Source: an uncultured Eubacteriales bacterium (GTDB lineage: Bacteria; Bacillota; Clostridia; Oscillospirales; CAG-272). Taken from it: a stretch of DNA of 64,000 nt. The translations under genes and the position numbers were made by a program. Position 1 is the stretch's first letter, and the number at the start of each line of letters is the position of its first letter. This document shows, piece by piece, positions 14,990-25,400 of this stretch. The stretch is from the NCBI GenBank assembly GCA_934402395.1, contig CAKRTQ010000004.1, forward strand, positions 86,342-150,341, in the 5' to 3' direction. Under the pieces are notes generated by a model. It searched no databases. It saw only the letters and a program-made list of their open reading frames with translations, and was not told where the DNA came from.

Positions 14990-17437
14990 ATGGCAAATCT
15001 TGTTATAATCGAGTCGCCCTTCAAGGCAACGGCAATAAAAAGCTATCTCGGTTCGGGTTATAAGGTGGTCGCGTCCAACGGACATATACGCGATCTGCCA
15101 AAAAGCACATTCGGCATTGAAATTGAAAATAATTTTGAACCTCATTATATCAATATCCGCGGCAGGGCTGATATAATAAACGAGATAAAAAAAGACGCAA
15201 AAGCCGCGTCAAAGGTTTACTTTGCGACCGACCCTGACCGCGAGGGCGAGGCGATATCGTGGCATCTTGCCACCGCGCTCGGTATTCCGGTCGAAAAAAC
15301 GTTGCGCGTCACCTTCAACTCAATAACCAAGACTGCTGTCAAGGAGGGAATCAAAAATCCCCGCTCGATCGACATGAATATCGTGAATGCCCAGCAGTCA
15401 CGCCGTCTGCTTGACCGCATCGTGGGTTACAAGCTCAGCCCGCTGCTCTGGAAAAAGGTCCAGCATGGTCTTTCGGCGGGACGCGTACAGTCTGTCGCAA
15501 CGAGGATAATCGTTGAGCGCGAAGCGGAGATACGCGCCTTTGTGCCGGTGGAATACTGGACGATAAGCGCGCTTCTTTCTGACGGCGATTCAAGCTTTAC
15601 CGTCAGATTCTGGGGAAATGCCGACGGCAAGGTCGAGTTGCACAGCGAAGAGGATGCCGTACGCGTCACGGGAGCGGTCAGGGGCAGACCCTTTACGGTA
15701 AAAAGCGTAAAGCGCGGCACAAAGCTCAAAACTCCCGCGCCCCCGTTCATTACATCCACGCTCCAGCAGGAGGCGTCCCGCAAACTCGGCTTCCAGGCAT
15801 CGCGCACGATGAAGACGGCGCAGGAGCTTTACGAAGGTATCAACCTCGGCTCCGAGCTTGGCGGCACACAGGGTCTTATCACGTATATGAGAACAGACTC
15901 GCAGCGTGTTGCGGAGGAAGCACAGACGGCTGCGCGCGCACTTATCGTGGAAAAGTACGGCAGTGAATTCTGCCCCGCAACGCCGCGAAATTACAAAACC
16001 AACAAATCCGCACAGGATGCGCACGAGGCGATACGTCCGGCAAGAGTCGAGCTTGAGCCCTCTGCGGTCCAGTCTCACCTCACGCCCGACCAGTACAGGC
16101 TTTATAAGCTCATATGGGAGCGGTTCGTATCGAGCCAGATGGAATCCGCAAAGCTTGCAACGCTTTCGGTCGATCTTGAAAACAGCGGATGGATATTCCG
16201 CACCGGCGGTTATACGGTGACCTTCCCCGGCTATATGGCAGTCTATGAGGAATCCACCGATGACAGCAAGAAGGGAGACGATGAGGACAAGGACCCGCGT
16301 ATTCCCGAGCTTTGCGAGGGACAGAAGCTGGAGACACGCGATGTAACGGCGCAGAAGCACTTTACGGAGGCTCCCCCACGCTACAACGATGCGACGCTTG
16401 TAAAATTCCTTGAGGAAAAAGGAATAGGCAGACCGAGCACCTTTGCCACGATCATTTCCACTATCATTTCGCGCGGATATGTCAACCGCGACGGCAAGGC
16501 ACTGGTGCCGACACAGCTCGGTGAGATCACAACGGTGCTTATGAAGGAGAGCTTTGCCGATATCGTGGATTACCGCTTTACGGCAAATATCGAAAACGAA
16601 CTTGATGAGGTCGAGCGCGGCGAGACGACGATGCAGGCTGTGCTCTCATCCTTCTGGGAAGGATTTTCGCGCGAGCTTGAGGCGGCTGAAACGAAGCTGA
16701 AAAACGAGAAAGTTACGGTAGCTCCCGAGCTTACCGACATAAAATGCGAAAAATGCGGTGCGACAATGGTGGTGCGCAGCGGAAAGTTCGGAAAATTTGC
16801 CGCTTGCCCGAACTATCCCAATTGCCGCAATACAAAGCCGCTCAACCCCGACGGAACGCTCAAAACAGAGCAGGCGCAAAAGCCTGAGCCGGTACCGGGC
16901 ATGGTTTGTGAGCTTTGCGGCGGTCCGATGGTGCTTCGCCGCGGCAGATACGGCAGCTTTTACGCCTGTGCAAACTACCCGAAATGCAAATTCAACAAAA
17001 AAATAGAGCACGAGCTTGAAGGCGTGCGCTGCCCCAAGTGCGGCGGCAGAGTGCTGATAAAGTACGGCAAAAACAAAAATGTTTTTTACAGCTGCGAGCA
17101 CTACCCCGATTGCGATTTTTCAACATGGGATGTTCCGCTTCCCGAAAAATGCCCCGAATGCGGCGGAATGCTTTTCCGCAAAAAAGGCAGGGGCGGCGGC
17201 ATAGTGTGCCACACCGAGGGCTGCGGATACCGCCGCGAGCCGGATACCGACAGCGCGGGCTCGGGCGATAAAACTGCTGCCTCCGGCGCAAAGACAACGG
17301 AGAGATCAAAACCCGGACGCAAGCCGAAAAAAACGGCTGCACCGGCACAGCAGGACCGGGATGACGCTCCTGAGCTTCCGGACGGTTTTGAAAGCGACCG
17401 CCCGCCGATGCCCGGCGACGACGATGCACCGTTCTGA
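14990..17437 (+). CDS. topA: DNA topoisomerase I
   Basis: Type IA topoisomerase that relaxes negative supercoils. The 815-residue protein has the N-terminal Toprim domain (VIIESPFKATAIKSYLG and FATDPDREGEAI with the acidic metal ligands), the active-site tyrosine in ITYMRTDSQRV (about residue 301), and a C-terminal region with four zinc-ribbon-like modules (CEKCG, CELCG, CPKCG and CPECG pairs between about 580 and 760), then a lysine/proline-rich acidic tail. AAGAAAGG precedes the ATG. Placed between dprA and trmFO in the usual Firmicutes order dprA-topA-trmFO. Confidence 0.97.
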   Translation: MANLVIIESPFKATAIKSYLGSGYKVVASNGHIRDLPKSTFGIEIENNFEPHYINIRGRADIINEIKKDAKAASKVYFATDPDREGEAISWHLATALGIPVEKTLRVTFNSITKTAVKEGIKNPRSIDMNIVNAQQSRRLLDRIVGYKLSPLLWKKVQHGLSAGRVQSVATRIIVEREAEIRAFVPVEYWTISALLSDGDSSFTVRFWGNADGKVELHSEEDAVRVTGAVRGRPFTVKSVKRGTKLKTPAPPFITSTLQQEASRKLGFQASRTMKTAQELYEGINLGSELGGTQGLITYMRTDSQRVAEEAQTAARALIVEKYGSEFCPATPRNYKTNKSAQDAHEAIRPARVELEPSAVQSHLTPDQYRLYKLIWERFVSSQMESAKLATLSVDLENSGWIFRTGGYTVTFPGYMAVYEESTDDSKKGDDEDKDPRIPELCEGQKLETRDVTAQKHFTEAPPRYNDATLVKFLEEKGIGRPSTFATIISTIISRGYVNRDGKALVPTQLGEITTVLMKESFADIVDYRFTANIENELDEVERGETTMQAVLSSFWEGFSRELEAAETKLKNEKVTVAPELTDIKCEKCGATMVVRSGKFGKFAACPNYPNCRNTKPLNPDGTLKTEQAQKPEPVPGMVCELCGGPMVLRRGRYGSFYACANYPKCKFNKKIEHELEGVRCPKCGGRVLIKYGKNKNVFYSCEHYPDCDFSTWDVPLPEKCPECGGMLFRKKGRGGGIVCHTEGCGYRREPDTDSAGSGDKTAASGAKTTERSKPGRKPKKTAAPAQQDRDDAPELPDGFESDRPPMPGDDDAPF

Positions 17438-17461
17438 TATGACAACGATCGGAAAATGAAT

Positions 17462-18799
17462 ATGGATCACATAAATGTATACGGCGCGGGTCTTGCCGGC
17501 TGCGAGGCGGCATGGCAGGCGGCGCAGCGCGGCGTAAAGGTCAGACTTTTTGAAATGAAGCCGCAAAAATTCACTCCGGCGCACCATTCCGAAAGATTCT
17601 GCGAGCTGGTATGCTCAAATTCTCTGCGCTCGGACAGTCCTTCAAATGCCGTGGGGCTTCTGAAGGAAGAAATGAGGCGTATGTCCTCTCTCATAATGGA
17701 AGCGGCGGATGCGTGCCGCGTTCCCGCCGGTTCCGCACTTGCGGTGGACAGGGACAGGTTTTCATCATATGTGACCGATAAGATCAGGAGCCATCCGCTT
17801 ATCGAGTGCATTTCCGCCGAGGTATCCTCGGTCCCGGAAGGCGAGATAACCGTTATTGCCACCGGACCGCTCACATCGCCGGCAATGGCGGATTATATCT
17901 CCGGTGAACTCGGCTGCTCCGGACTGCACTTCTTTGACGCCGCAGCCCCGATAGTCGACGGCGACACGGTGGACCGCAGCATTGCGTTTTTTGCTTCCCG
18001 CTACGGCAAGGGGGATGCAGATTATCTGAACTGCCCAATGACGCGCGAGCAGTACGACGCGTTTTACGATGCGCTTATAGGTGCGCGCGAGGCTGAGCTG
18101 CATGATTTTGACCGCGAGGAGCAAAAGGATCTTACCGTTTTTGAAGGTTGTATGCCGGTGGAGGTCATGGCGCGCCGCGGGCGCGACACTCTCCGGTTCG
18201 GACCGATGAAGCCCGTGGGACTTACTGATCCGCGTCACCCCGAGGTGCGCGATTGGTACGCGGTCGTACAGCTGCGCAAGGAAAACCGCGAGGGGACTAT
18301 GTTCAATCTTGTGGGCTTTCAGACGCATCTTGCCTTTCCGGAGCAAAAGCGTGTGTTCTCAATGATCCCCGGACTGGAGAATGCCGAATTTCTGCGTTAC
18401 GGTGTCATGCACCGCAACACATATCTTGATTCTCCGGGCAGGCTGGATGAAAATTACGGTCTTTTGTCGCGTCCCGGCGTTTACTTTGCCGGACAGATGA
18501 CAGGCGTTGAAGGATATGTGGAGTCTGCCGCATCGGGACTCGTGGCGGGAGCCTCCGCTGCGCGCCGCGCACGCGGTATGGACGCGGTTACACTTCCGCG
18601 CGAGACTATGACGGGAGCTATGGCATCGTATGTCTCCCACGGCGGCGTGAGCGGCTCATTTGTTCCGATGAATGCCAACTTCGGAATAATCGCGCCGCTT
18701 ACCGAACGCGTGCGCGGCGGCAAAAAGGCACGCGGCGAGGCGTATTCGGCGCGTGCGCTGGCGGTGCTTGACGGCGTGACCGGCGAGTTCAACAGCTGA
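17462..18799 (+). CDS. trmFO: Folate/FAD-dependent tRNA m5U54 methyltransferase
   Basis: TrmFO methylates uridine 54 in the T-loop of tRNAs using methylenetetrahydrofolate and FADH2. At 445 aa the length is typical. The FAD-binding motif is GAGLAGCEAAWQ at the N-terminus; CSNSLRSDSPSNAVGLLKEEM and FAGQMTGVEGYVESAASGL are family signatures. The ATG at 17462 has CGGA eight bases upstream; ATG 17456 would add two residues but leaves the purine stretch too close. This enzyme, rather than SAM-dependent TrmA, is the Gram-positive form, which agrees with the lineage assignment. Confidence 0.96.
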   Translation: MDHINVYGAGLAGCEAAWQAAQRGVKVRLFEMKPQKFTPAHHSERFCELVCSNSLRSDSPSNAVGLLKEEMRRMSSLIMEAADACRVPAGSALAVDRDRFSSYVTDKIRSHPLIECISAEVSSVPEGEITVIATGPLTSPAMADYISGELGCSGLHFFDAAAPIVDGDTVDRSIAFFASRYGKGDADYLNCPMTREQYDAFYDALIGAREAELHDFDREEQKDLTVFEGCMPVEVMARRGRDTLRFGPMKPVGLTDPRHPEVRDWYAVVQLRKENREGTMFNLVGFQTHLAFPEQKRVFSMIPGLENAEFLRYGVMHRNTYLDSPGRLDENYGLLSRPGVYFAGQMTGVEGYVESAASGLVAGASAARRARGMDAVTLPRETMTGAMASYVSHGGVSGSFVPMNANFGIIAPLTERVRGGKKARGEAYSARALAVLDGVTGEFNS

Positions 18800-18832
18800 A
18801 TTGAAAAAATAATCTAAAATGGATACTGTAAT

Positions 18833-19900
18833 ATGATAGTTATAGTTGATTGCATGGGCGGCGACAATGCGCCGCGCGAGGTCGTACGCGGTGCATATCT
18901 TGCGTCGCTTGAATATAATGCGAGCTTTGTGCTTGTCGGCGACAGGGCTGCTATCGAACAGGTCGCAGCCGATGACGGAATAGATCTTCGGCGCTTCGAT
19001 ATCGTAAATGCCGCATCGGTGATCGAAATGACCGACGATCCGGTATCGGTCGTCCGCGCCAAAAGCGATTCTTCGATGAGCACGGCACTGCGCCTTCTTG
19101 CCGATGGCAGGGGAGACGCCGTTGTGTCTACCGGAAACACCGGTGCGCTTTTTACCGGTGCCACGCTTATCGTCCGCAAGATAAAGGGCGTGCGGCGCGC
19201 CGCCATAGCCAGTATTCTTCCTATGACTCCGCCGGTGCTTTTGCTTGATTCGGGCGCGAATGTTGTTGTTACGGACGAGTATATCGAGCAGTTTGCGGTG
19301 ATGGGAAGTATTTATATGCAGAAAGTATACGGGCTTTCCACGCCGCGTGTAGGTCTGCTGAATAACGGCGCAGAGGAATGCAAGGGGACTGAGCTCCAGC
19401 TCAAAAGCTATCGCAGACTGAGCGAGTTGCCGAGTATCAACTTTGTAGGCAACGTGGAGGCTGACAAGGTGCCAAAAAACGCCTGCGATGTTCTTGTTAC
19501 CGACGGATTTACCGGAAATGTGCTTTTGAAAAGCATCGAGGGCATGGGCAGACTCATGCTTTCGACAATGAAGGATATTTTTTATTCCGATGCCAGGGGG
19601 CGTCTGTCGGGTATGTTCATAAAGGGAAAGGTGGGCGATGTCAAAAAGCGTTTTGATGCGTCCGAACACGGCGGCGCGCCGCTGCTCGGCATATCCAAGC
19701 CTGTGATAAAGGCTCACGGCTCATCGAATGCCAATGCCGTGAAGAATGCGATCAGACAGGCGATAAATTATGCGAACACCGGCGTTATCGTGAATATCGC
19801 CAGGGAAATAAAGAGCTTCGGCGGCACCGATGCTCAGCCGGCTGCCGATGCTCCGGCAAACACGGAAAGGAGTCATGAAAATGCAAAGGGAAACCGATGA
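18833..19900 (+). CDS. plsX: Phosphate acyltransferase PlsX
   Basis: Converts acyl-ACP to acyl-phosphate for the first acylation of glycerol 3-phosphate in phospholipid synthesis; a peripheral membrane enzyme. The 355-residue protein begins MIVIVDCMGGDNAP and has VSTGNTGALF, LLDSGANV, and VTDGFTGNVLLKSIEG. The C-terminal 25 residues are a low-complexity extension. The end overlaps the start of rnc by 20 bases, indicating translational coupling. In many Firmicutes acpP sits between plsX and rnc; here it is absent from this spot. Confidence 0.96.
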   Translation: MIVIVDCMGGDNAPREVVRGAYLASLEYNASFVLVGDRAAIEQVAADDGIDLRRFDIVNAASVIEMTDDPVSVVRAKSDSSMSTALRLLADGRGDAVVSTGNTGALFTGATLIVRKIKGVRRAAIASILPMTPPVLLLDSGANVVVTDEYIEQFAVMGSIYMQKVYGLSTPRVGLLNNGAEECKGTELQLKSYRRLSELPSINFVGNVEADKVPKNACDVLVTDGFTGNVLLKSIEGMGRLMLSTMKDIFYSDARGRLSGMFIKGKVGDVKKRFDASEHGGAPLLGISKPVIKAHGSSNANAVKNAIRQAINYANTGVIVNIAREIKSFGGTDAQPAADAPANTERSHENAKGNR

Positions 19901-20645
19901 TGCGGTATTTCCGGGAAGAGATCTTCTCCCCGAGGATGTGGGACGGCTTGAGGAACGTATAGGACACCGTTTTGCCGACCGCAGACTGCTGCTTGAGGCT
20001 CTTACACATTCATCGTTTTCAAACGAGCACAGGACCGTGAAGCTGCCCTGCAACGAGCGGCTTGAATTTCTCGGCGACTCGGTGCTTTCAGTCATAACGA
20101 GCGAGCATATATTTGTCCGCTTTCCGGAAAATCCCGAGGGCGAGCTTACGCGTATGCGCGCCGAGCTCGTATGCGAAAAGGCGCTTGCTGTATATGCTTC
20201 CGAAATAGATCTCGGACATTACCTGCTTCTCGGCAAAGGCGAGGAGCGCGGAGGCGGGCGCGAACGCAAGTCGATAGTTGCCGATGCGTTTGAGGCGCTT
20301 ATCGCTGCGGTATATCTTGACGCGGGCGACGCCGACGGAGATGTCGACGGCAGAACAGCGGTGCGCAAATATCTTATCCCGTTGATCGATGACATGATGG
20401 GGGAGATACTCCGCCAGTGGCACGGCGCAGACTACAAAACTCTTCTGCAACAGCTCATACAGCGTTCCGAGGGCGAAATACTTGAGTACGTAACGGTCGA
20501 AGCGACAGGTCCCGATCATGACAAGACATTCCGTGTCGAGGCACGGTTGAATTCCAACATTATCGGAGCCGGCAGTGCGCACAGCAAGCGCGCGGCGGAG
20601 CAGGAAGCGGCGCGTCAGGCTCTTGTGCTTTTCGGCGAGCTTTGA
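19881..20645 (+). CDS. rnc: Ribonuclease III
   Basis: Double-strand-specific endoribonuclease for rRNA and mRNA processing. The 254-residue protein has the catalytic domain with ERLEFLGDSVLS (acidic metal ligands) and the second acidic site VADAFEALIAAVYLD, followed by a C-terminal dsRNA-binding domain (DYKTLLQQLIQ to SKRAAEQEAARQAL). ATG 19881 lies eight bases after AAAGGAG; ATG 19875 would be too close. It overlaps plsX by 20 bases. It is followed by two accessory genes and then smc-ftsY, the common clostridial order. Confidence 0.96.
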   Translation: MQRETDDAVFPGRDLLPEDVGRLEERIGHRFADRRLLLEALTHSSFSNEHRTVKLPCNERLEFLGDSVLSVITSEHIFVRFPENPEGELTRMRAELVCEKALAVYASEIDLGHYLLLGKGEERGGGRERKSIVADAFEALIAAVYLDAGDADGDVDGRTAVRKYLIPLIDDMMGEILRQWHGADYKTLLQQLIQRSEGEILEYVTVEATGPDHDKTFRVEARLNSNIIGAGSAHSKRAAEQEAARQALVLFGEL

Positions 20646-20727
20646 TTTTTTCTTGTCCTGAGGCAACCGGCAGGGCGCTGCGGGTACGGCAGCCGTCCTG
20701 CCGGAATTCTTTTTTGAGAGGTATTCG

Positions 20728-21330
20728 ATGAGCAACGTATATTATGTGCTTCCGCTCGGGCGCATGGAGGCGAATTGCTATATTGTCGACTGCGGCGGCG
20801 GAACGGCTGCCGTGATAGATCCGGGTGATGAGCCCGAGAAGATCGAAAATGAAGTTGACCGCATCGGGCTTACCGTAGGAGCGGTGCTTATCACACACGG
20901 TCATTTTGACCATGTAGGTGCAGCGCGCGCGATAAACGAAAGGTACGGCTGCCCGGTCCTTCGTGCGGATGGGGATGACGGATTGCCGCCGAGTCTTGCG
21001 GGAGACGGCTTTTGTACCGGAAGATATGGAGACGGTGACACCGTGAAGGTAGGCGAAAGCGTTTTCCGGGTGATATCCACACCGGGACACAGCCGCGGAT
21101 CGGTCTGCCTTGAATGCGGCGACCTGCTTTTTACCGGCGATACGCTTTTTCGCGGCGCATGCGGGCGTGTCGATTTTCCGGGCGGCAGTATTAAAGAAAT
21201 GCGCCTGAGCCTTGCCCGACTTGCGGCGTTGGCCGGGGACCGCACGGTCCTTCCGGGGCACGGGGATGCGACGACGCTTGACTGCGAACGGAAAAGCAAC
21301 CCATACATGATAAAGGCGGCGCAGAGATGA
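20728..21330 (+). CDS. Metallo-beta-lactamase-fold hydrolase (glyoxalase II-like)
   Basis: A 200-residue MBL-fold protein with the zinc-binding motif HGHFDHVGA and later ligands in STPGHSRGSVCL, LFTGDTLF and LPGHGDATT. It resembles hydroxyacylglutathione hydrolase-like thioesterases (YcbL/GloB type), whose substrates in Firmicutes are often unknown. GAGAGGTATTCG precedes the ATG. The stop overlaps the next start (ATGA), so it is translationally coupled to the radical SAM gene. Confidence 0.9.
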   Translation: MSNVYYVLPLGRMEANCYIVDCGGGTAAVIDPGDEPEKIENEVDRIGLTVGAVLITHGHFDHVGAARAINERYGCPVLRADGDDGLPPSLAGDGFCTGRYGDGDTVKVGESVFRVISTPGHSRGSVCLECGDLLFTGDTLFRGACGRVDFPGGSIKEMRLSLARLAALAGDRTVLPGHGDATTLDCERKSNPYMIKAAQR

Positions 21331-22367
21331 GACATATAAATATACCCGTGTTCATTCCTCATCTCGGGTGCCCGAACAACTGCGTTTTCTGCAATCAGCG
21401 CACGATCTCGGGAACCATGGAATTCCGCGAGGAGGATGTGCGCGGCATTATCGATACCGCGCTTGCCACGGTGCCGGCTGACAGCGATGTCGAGATCGCC
21501 TTTTTCGGCGGCTCATTTACCGGTATCGACCGGGCTCTGATGGTACGCCTGCTTGAGCTTGCGGACGGATATATCGCCAACGGCAGTGTGCGTACGCTGC
21601 GCTGCTCCACACGCCCGGACTATATAAACGATGAGATACTTGAGATTCTTTCGGCTCACCGCATGACAACGGTCGAGCTTGGCATTCAGAGCACCGACGA
21701 CAGAGTTCTTGCGGCGAGCCGGCGCGGACACACGGCTGATATTTCACGCCGTGCCTGCCGTGCGGTCAAGGCTGCGGGCATGAAGCTCGTGGGGCAGATG
21801 ATGGTCGGGCTCCCGGGAGCCGATGAGCAAAGCGAGATACGCACGGCGCGGGATATATGTGAAATGGGCGCGGATGCCGCGCGGGTCTACCCGACGGTGG
21901 TCTTTCGCGGTACCGAGCTTGAAAAAATGACGGAGAACGGCGGCTATCTGCCGCTCGGTTATGCCGAGGCTGCGGAGCGCACGGCGTCGGTGCTCGATAT
22001 TTTCGACCGCGCGGGCATTCCCGTAATACGCGTGGGGCTTTGTGCCGGAGAGGGGCTGTCATCGCCCGAGACCGTTGCGGGCGGAGCGAATCACCCTGCA
22101 ATGGGCGAGCTGTCAATGGGCGAGCTCTTTTACCGCCGCATTTCGGAAGCGATGGATGCCGCACTATCGGAACACGGGAGCGATGTCAAGGGCAAAACAG
22201 CGGTGATCTGTGTCCGCAGAGGCGGCACATCGCCCGCCATCGGACAAAAAAGATGCAATATTTCCCGCCTTGAGGAAAAATATTGTCGTCCGGACAGTAT
22301 AAATCGCATATTGGTGCTTGAAAGTTGCGATCTTTTAGGATATAATATAAGAATAAATATTATTTGA
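21327..22367 (+). CDS. Elp3-like radical SAM protein
   Basis: A 346-residue radical S-adenosylmethionine protein with the 4Fe-4S motif CPNNCVFC near the N-terminus and the SAM-binding FFGGSFTG region, then ELGIQSTDDRVL and GQMMVGLPGADEQSE, all as in the Elp3/YhcC-like families. There is no C-terminal acetyltransferase domain, so it is not a true Elp3. Homologues lie directly upstream of smc in many Clostridia. The start overlaps the MBL-fold gene by 4 bases. Function unknown; tRNA modification is one guess from family membership. Confidence 0.88.
   Translation: MRHINIPVFIPHLGCPNNCVFCNQRTISGTMEFREEDVRGIIDTALATVPADSDVEIAFFGGSFTGIDRALMVRLLELADGYIANGSVRTLRCSTRPDYINDEILEILSAHRMTTVELGIQSTDDRVLAASRRGHTADISRRACRAVKAAGMKLVGQMMVGLPGADEQSEIRTARDICEMGADAARVYPTVVFRGTELEKMTENGGYLPLGYAEAAERTASVLDIFDRAGIPVIRVGLCAGEGLSSPETVAGGANHPAMGELSMGELFYRRISEAMDAALSEHGSDVKGKTAVICVRRGGTSPAIGQKRCNISRLEEKYCRPDSINRILVLESCDLLGYNIRINII
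22318..22346 (+). promoter_or_regulatory. Promoter for smc-ftsY inside the radical SAM gene
   Basis: TTGAAA at 22318-22323 and TATAAT at 22341-22346 with a 17-base spacer, within the last 50 bases of the upstream gene and 68 bases before the smc start. Confidence 0.7.
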
Positions 22368-22413
22368 TTCAAAAACCGTCACGAGGACGGAAAAACAACA
22401 ACGGAGGCGTCTT

Positions 22414-25400
22414 TTGTACCTTAAGCAGCTTGAGCTTCAGGGCTTCAAATCCTTCCCCGACCGCACAAAACTGACCTTCGGTCACGGTGCTACCGTCATT
22501 GTGGGACCGAACGGAAGCGGAAAATCGAACATCGCCGATGCAATGCGATGGGTCCTGGGCGAAATATCGTCCAAGAGCCTGCGCGGCACCAAGATGGAGG
22601 ATATCATATTCGGCGGCGCGGACAGCCGCAAACCGATGGGATATGCCGAGGTTTCGGTAACCTTCGACAATACCGGCACTCAGGGAAGAATAGATTGTCC
22701 GTACGACGAAATAACCGTCACACGCCGTTACTACCGTAACGGGGACAGCGAATATTTTATAAACCGCAAGGAAGTACGTCTGCGCGATGTGTATGAGATG
22801 TTTCTCAACACGGGCGTGGGGCGTGACGGATACTCAATAATCGGTCAGGGGCGCATTGCCGACATAGTGTCGCGCAAAAGCGATGAAAGACGCGGTATTT
22901 TTGAGGATGCCGCAGGTATTGCCAAATACCGCCACAAGAAGAACGAGGCGGAACGCCGTCTTGCCTCAACGCGGGACAACATGGAGCGCGCGCAGGACAT
23001 CCTTGATGAAATAGGCGCACGTCTCGGTCCGTTGGAACGCGAATGCGTGAAGGCGAAGAGATACATCGAATACACCGAAATAAAAAAGAAAGCGGATGTT
23101 CAGCTCTGGCTCTTCGATACCGAAAGCCTGAGGAGCGAAATATCAAAAAGCGAGGACGAGCTGAGGCTTGCCGCGCACGAGCTTGACAATGCGACGGAAA
23201 CACTGTCAACGCTTGAAAATCAGAACGAGCGGCTCGGAGAACTTTCGCGTTCGAGCAAGGCGGAATCCGAAAAGCTTTTGCTTTCAATAAAGGAATGCAC
23301 ACGCGCAAATTTTGCGCTTGAAAGCGAGATCAAGGTAACGGAGAGCAACCTTTCTCATGCCGAGGGAGCGCTTTCCGATGCACGCGCGGCGGAAAAGAAC
23401 TGCCGCGAGCTGGCTCTTTCCGAAAAAAAGACCGCCGAGCAGTACCGTGAGGCGGCGGTCGGTTATGCCGGGAAGCTGAACGCAACGGCAGCCGAAGAAA
23501 AGAAGGCGCGCGATGCGGCAGGCGAGGCGGAGCGCAAGGCGTCGGCTCTTGACGATGCGATAGCAGCGGCTTTTGACGAGATCATGAGAGCACAGTCCGA
23601 AGATGCCGACGCGGCGGCGCGGCTTGATGTCATCGGGCGTTCCAAAAACGAGGGCGCGGGCAGAAAAGATGCGGCTGCAAAGGAAATAGCGGAATACGAA
23701 CGCCGCGCGGCAGCGATATCTGCCGAATGCGCCGGGACCGAACGGACAATAGCGGGCTACGATGCCGAAAGCGCGAAGCTTGCGGCAGGCGAAGACGCCA
23801 TTGTGCGCAGTCTGACAGCTGAAAAGGAACGCGCCGAAAGAGGAGCGGCTATCCTTTCAGGTCTTCGCACCGAGTGCGACACTCTCGCACGTCAGACCGA
23901 AACGCTGAGACGCATGGAAGAGCATTTTGAAGGCTACAACAACAGCGTGCGTCATGTAATGCAGTGCTGTGCCGACGGCAGACTTTCGGCTGCCGGCGGA
24001 TGCGGCAGAATATACGGTCCCGTTTCAAAGCTGATCGAGGTCGGCGGCGAATATGTGACCGCTGTTGAGACCGCTCTCGGCGCGGCGATACAGAACATCG
24101 TGGTCGATGACGAGGAGACCGTAAAGGCGGCGATCGAATGCCTGAAGCGCGACCGTGCCGGACGCGCGACCTTCTGTCCCGTATCGGCGGTCAGAGGCTA
24201 CGGCGGAGCGGTCACGCGCGAAATGGCGGAGGCTGCCGGATATCGCGGTTATGTCGGCGTGGCATCGGAGCTTGTTAAGTATGACCCTAAATTTTCCGAT
24301 GTCATATCATCGCTTCTCGGCAGAACGGTCGTGTTCGATACACTTGACAACGCCATAGCAATGAGCCGTGCGCTCAGATATACCGTCCGCGCCGTTACGC
24401 TTGACGGTCAGCAGATAAACCGCGGCGGTACATTTACGGGCGGCTCGGTGAGGACCGGAAGCGGCATACTCACACGTGCCGATGAAATAAAAAAACTTAC
24501 CGCAGAGCTTGCGGACAAGCAGTCGAAGGCTGCAAAGGCATCCGAAACGCTTGCTGCCGTGAATGCGGAAATAAAGCGTCTTGAAGGCGAACTCGCTTCA
24601 AACGGTGATGCGCAGAAGCTGATAGGCACTCTGCGCGCCGCAGAAGCTGCAAAGCTTGAAAAACAAAAAGCGGGGCTTGATGCCGACCGCACTCTTATCG
24701 AGAGACTGCATTCCGACCTTTCCGGTATAGAGGGCGAGGCTGAGCGTTTTGATGAAGAGATCGCGGCTCTTGAGGCTGAGCGGCGCGCGCTGGCATCGAA
24801 GATCAGCGAGCTGACGGCTTACCGTTCAGACCGCGAGGCGGAGCGCGGAGCGCTTCTTTGCGACCGCGACGACCGTATCCGCGAGGCGAATGAGCTTACG
24901 GTACGTCTTTCCGAAACAAGGAAGGATATTGAGACTGCCAACGCGATGGCGGAGCTTTCAGAGGAAAAGATCCGTACGCTTACGGCAGATGCCGATGCAA
25001 AGGCCGAAGCGGCAAAAGCGGCACAGGAAGAAATAAGATCCCTTACCGGGCAAAAAGCCGAGGCTGCTTTACGGCTTGCAGACGGTGAACGCGAGCTTGA
25101 CAGGCTGAACCGCGAACGGGCAAGTGCCGAAGATTCCGGATTTGAATTTGAACGCAAAATAAACGAGTTGCGCCGCCTGATACGCGACAAGCAGGAGTTC
25201 AAGGAGAGTGCGGCTGCAAACAAGCTGCGCTGCGAGACGAGACTGGAGCATCAGAGAGCCGACATGGAGACGCTTTCGACGCGGCTTTGGGAGGATCATG
25301 AGCTTACACGCTCCGAAGCGCTTGAGCTCGGCTATCCCGCAATAACCGCCGAAGAACGCCCGGCAGTCGCCGCAACACAGACCGAATACCGCAATAAGAT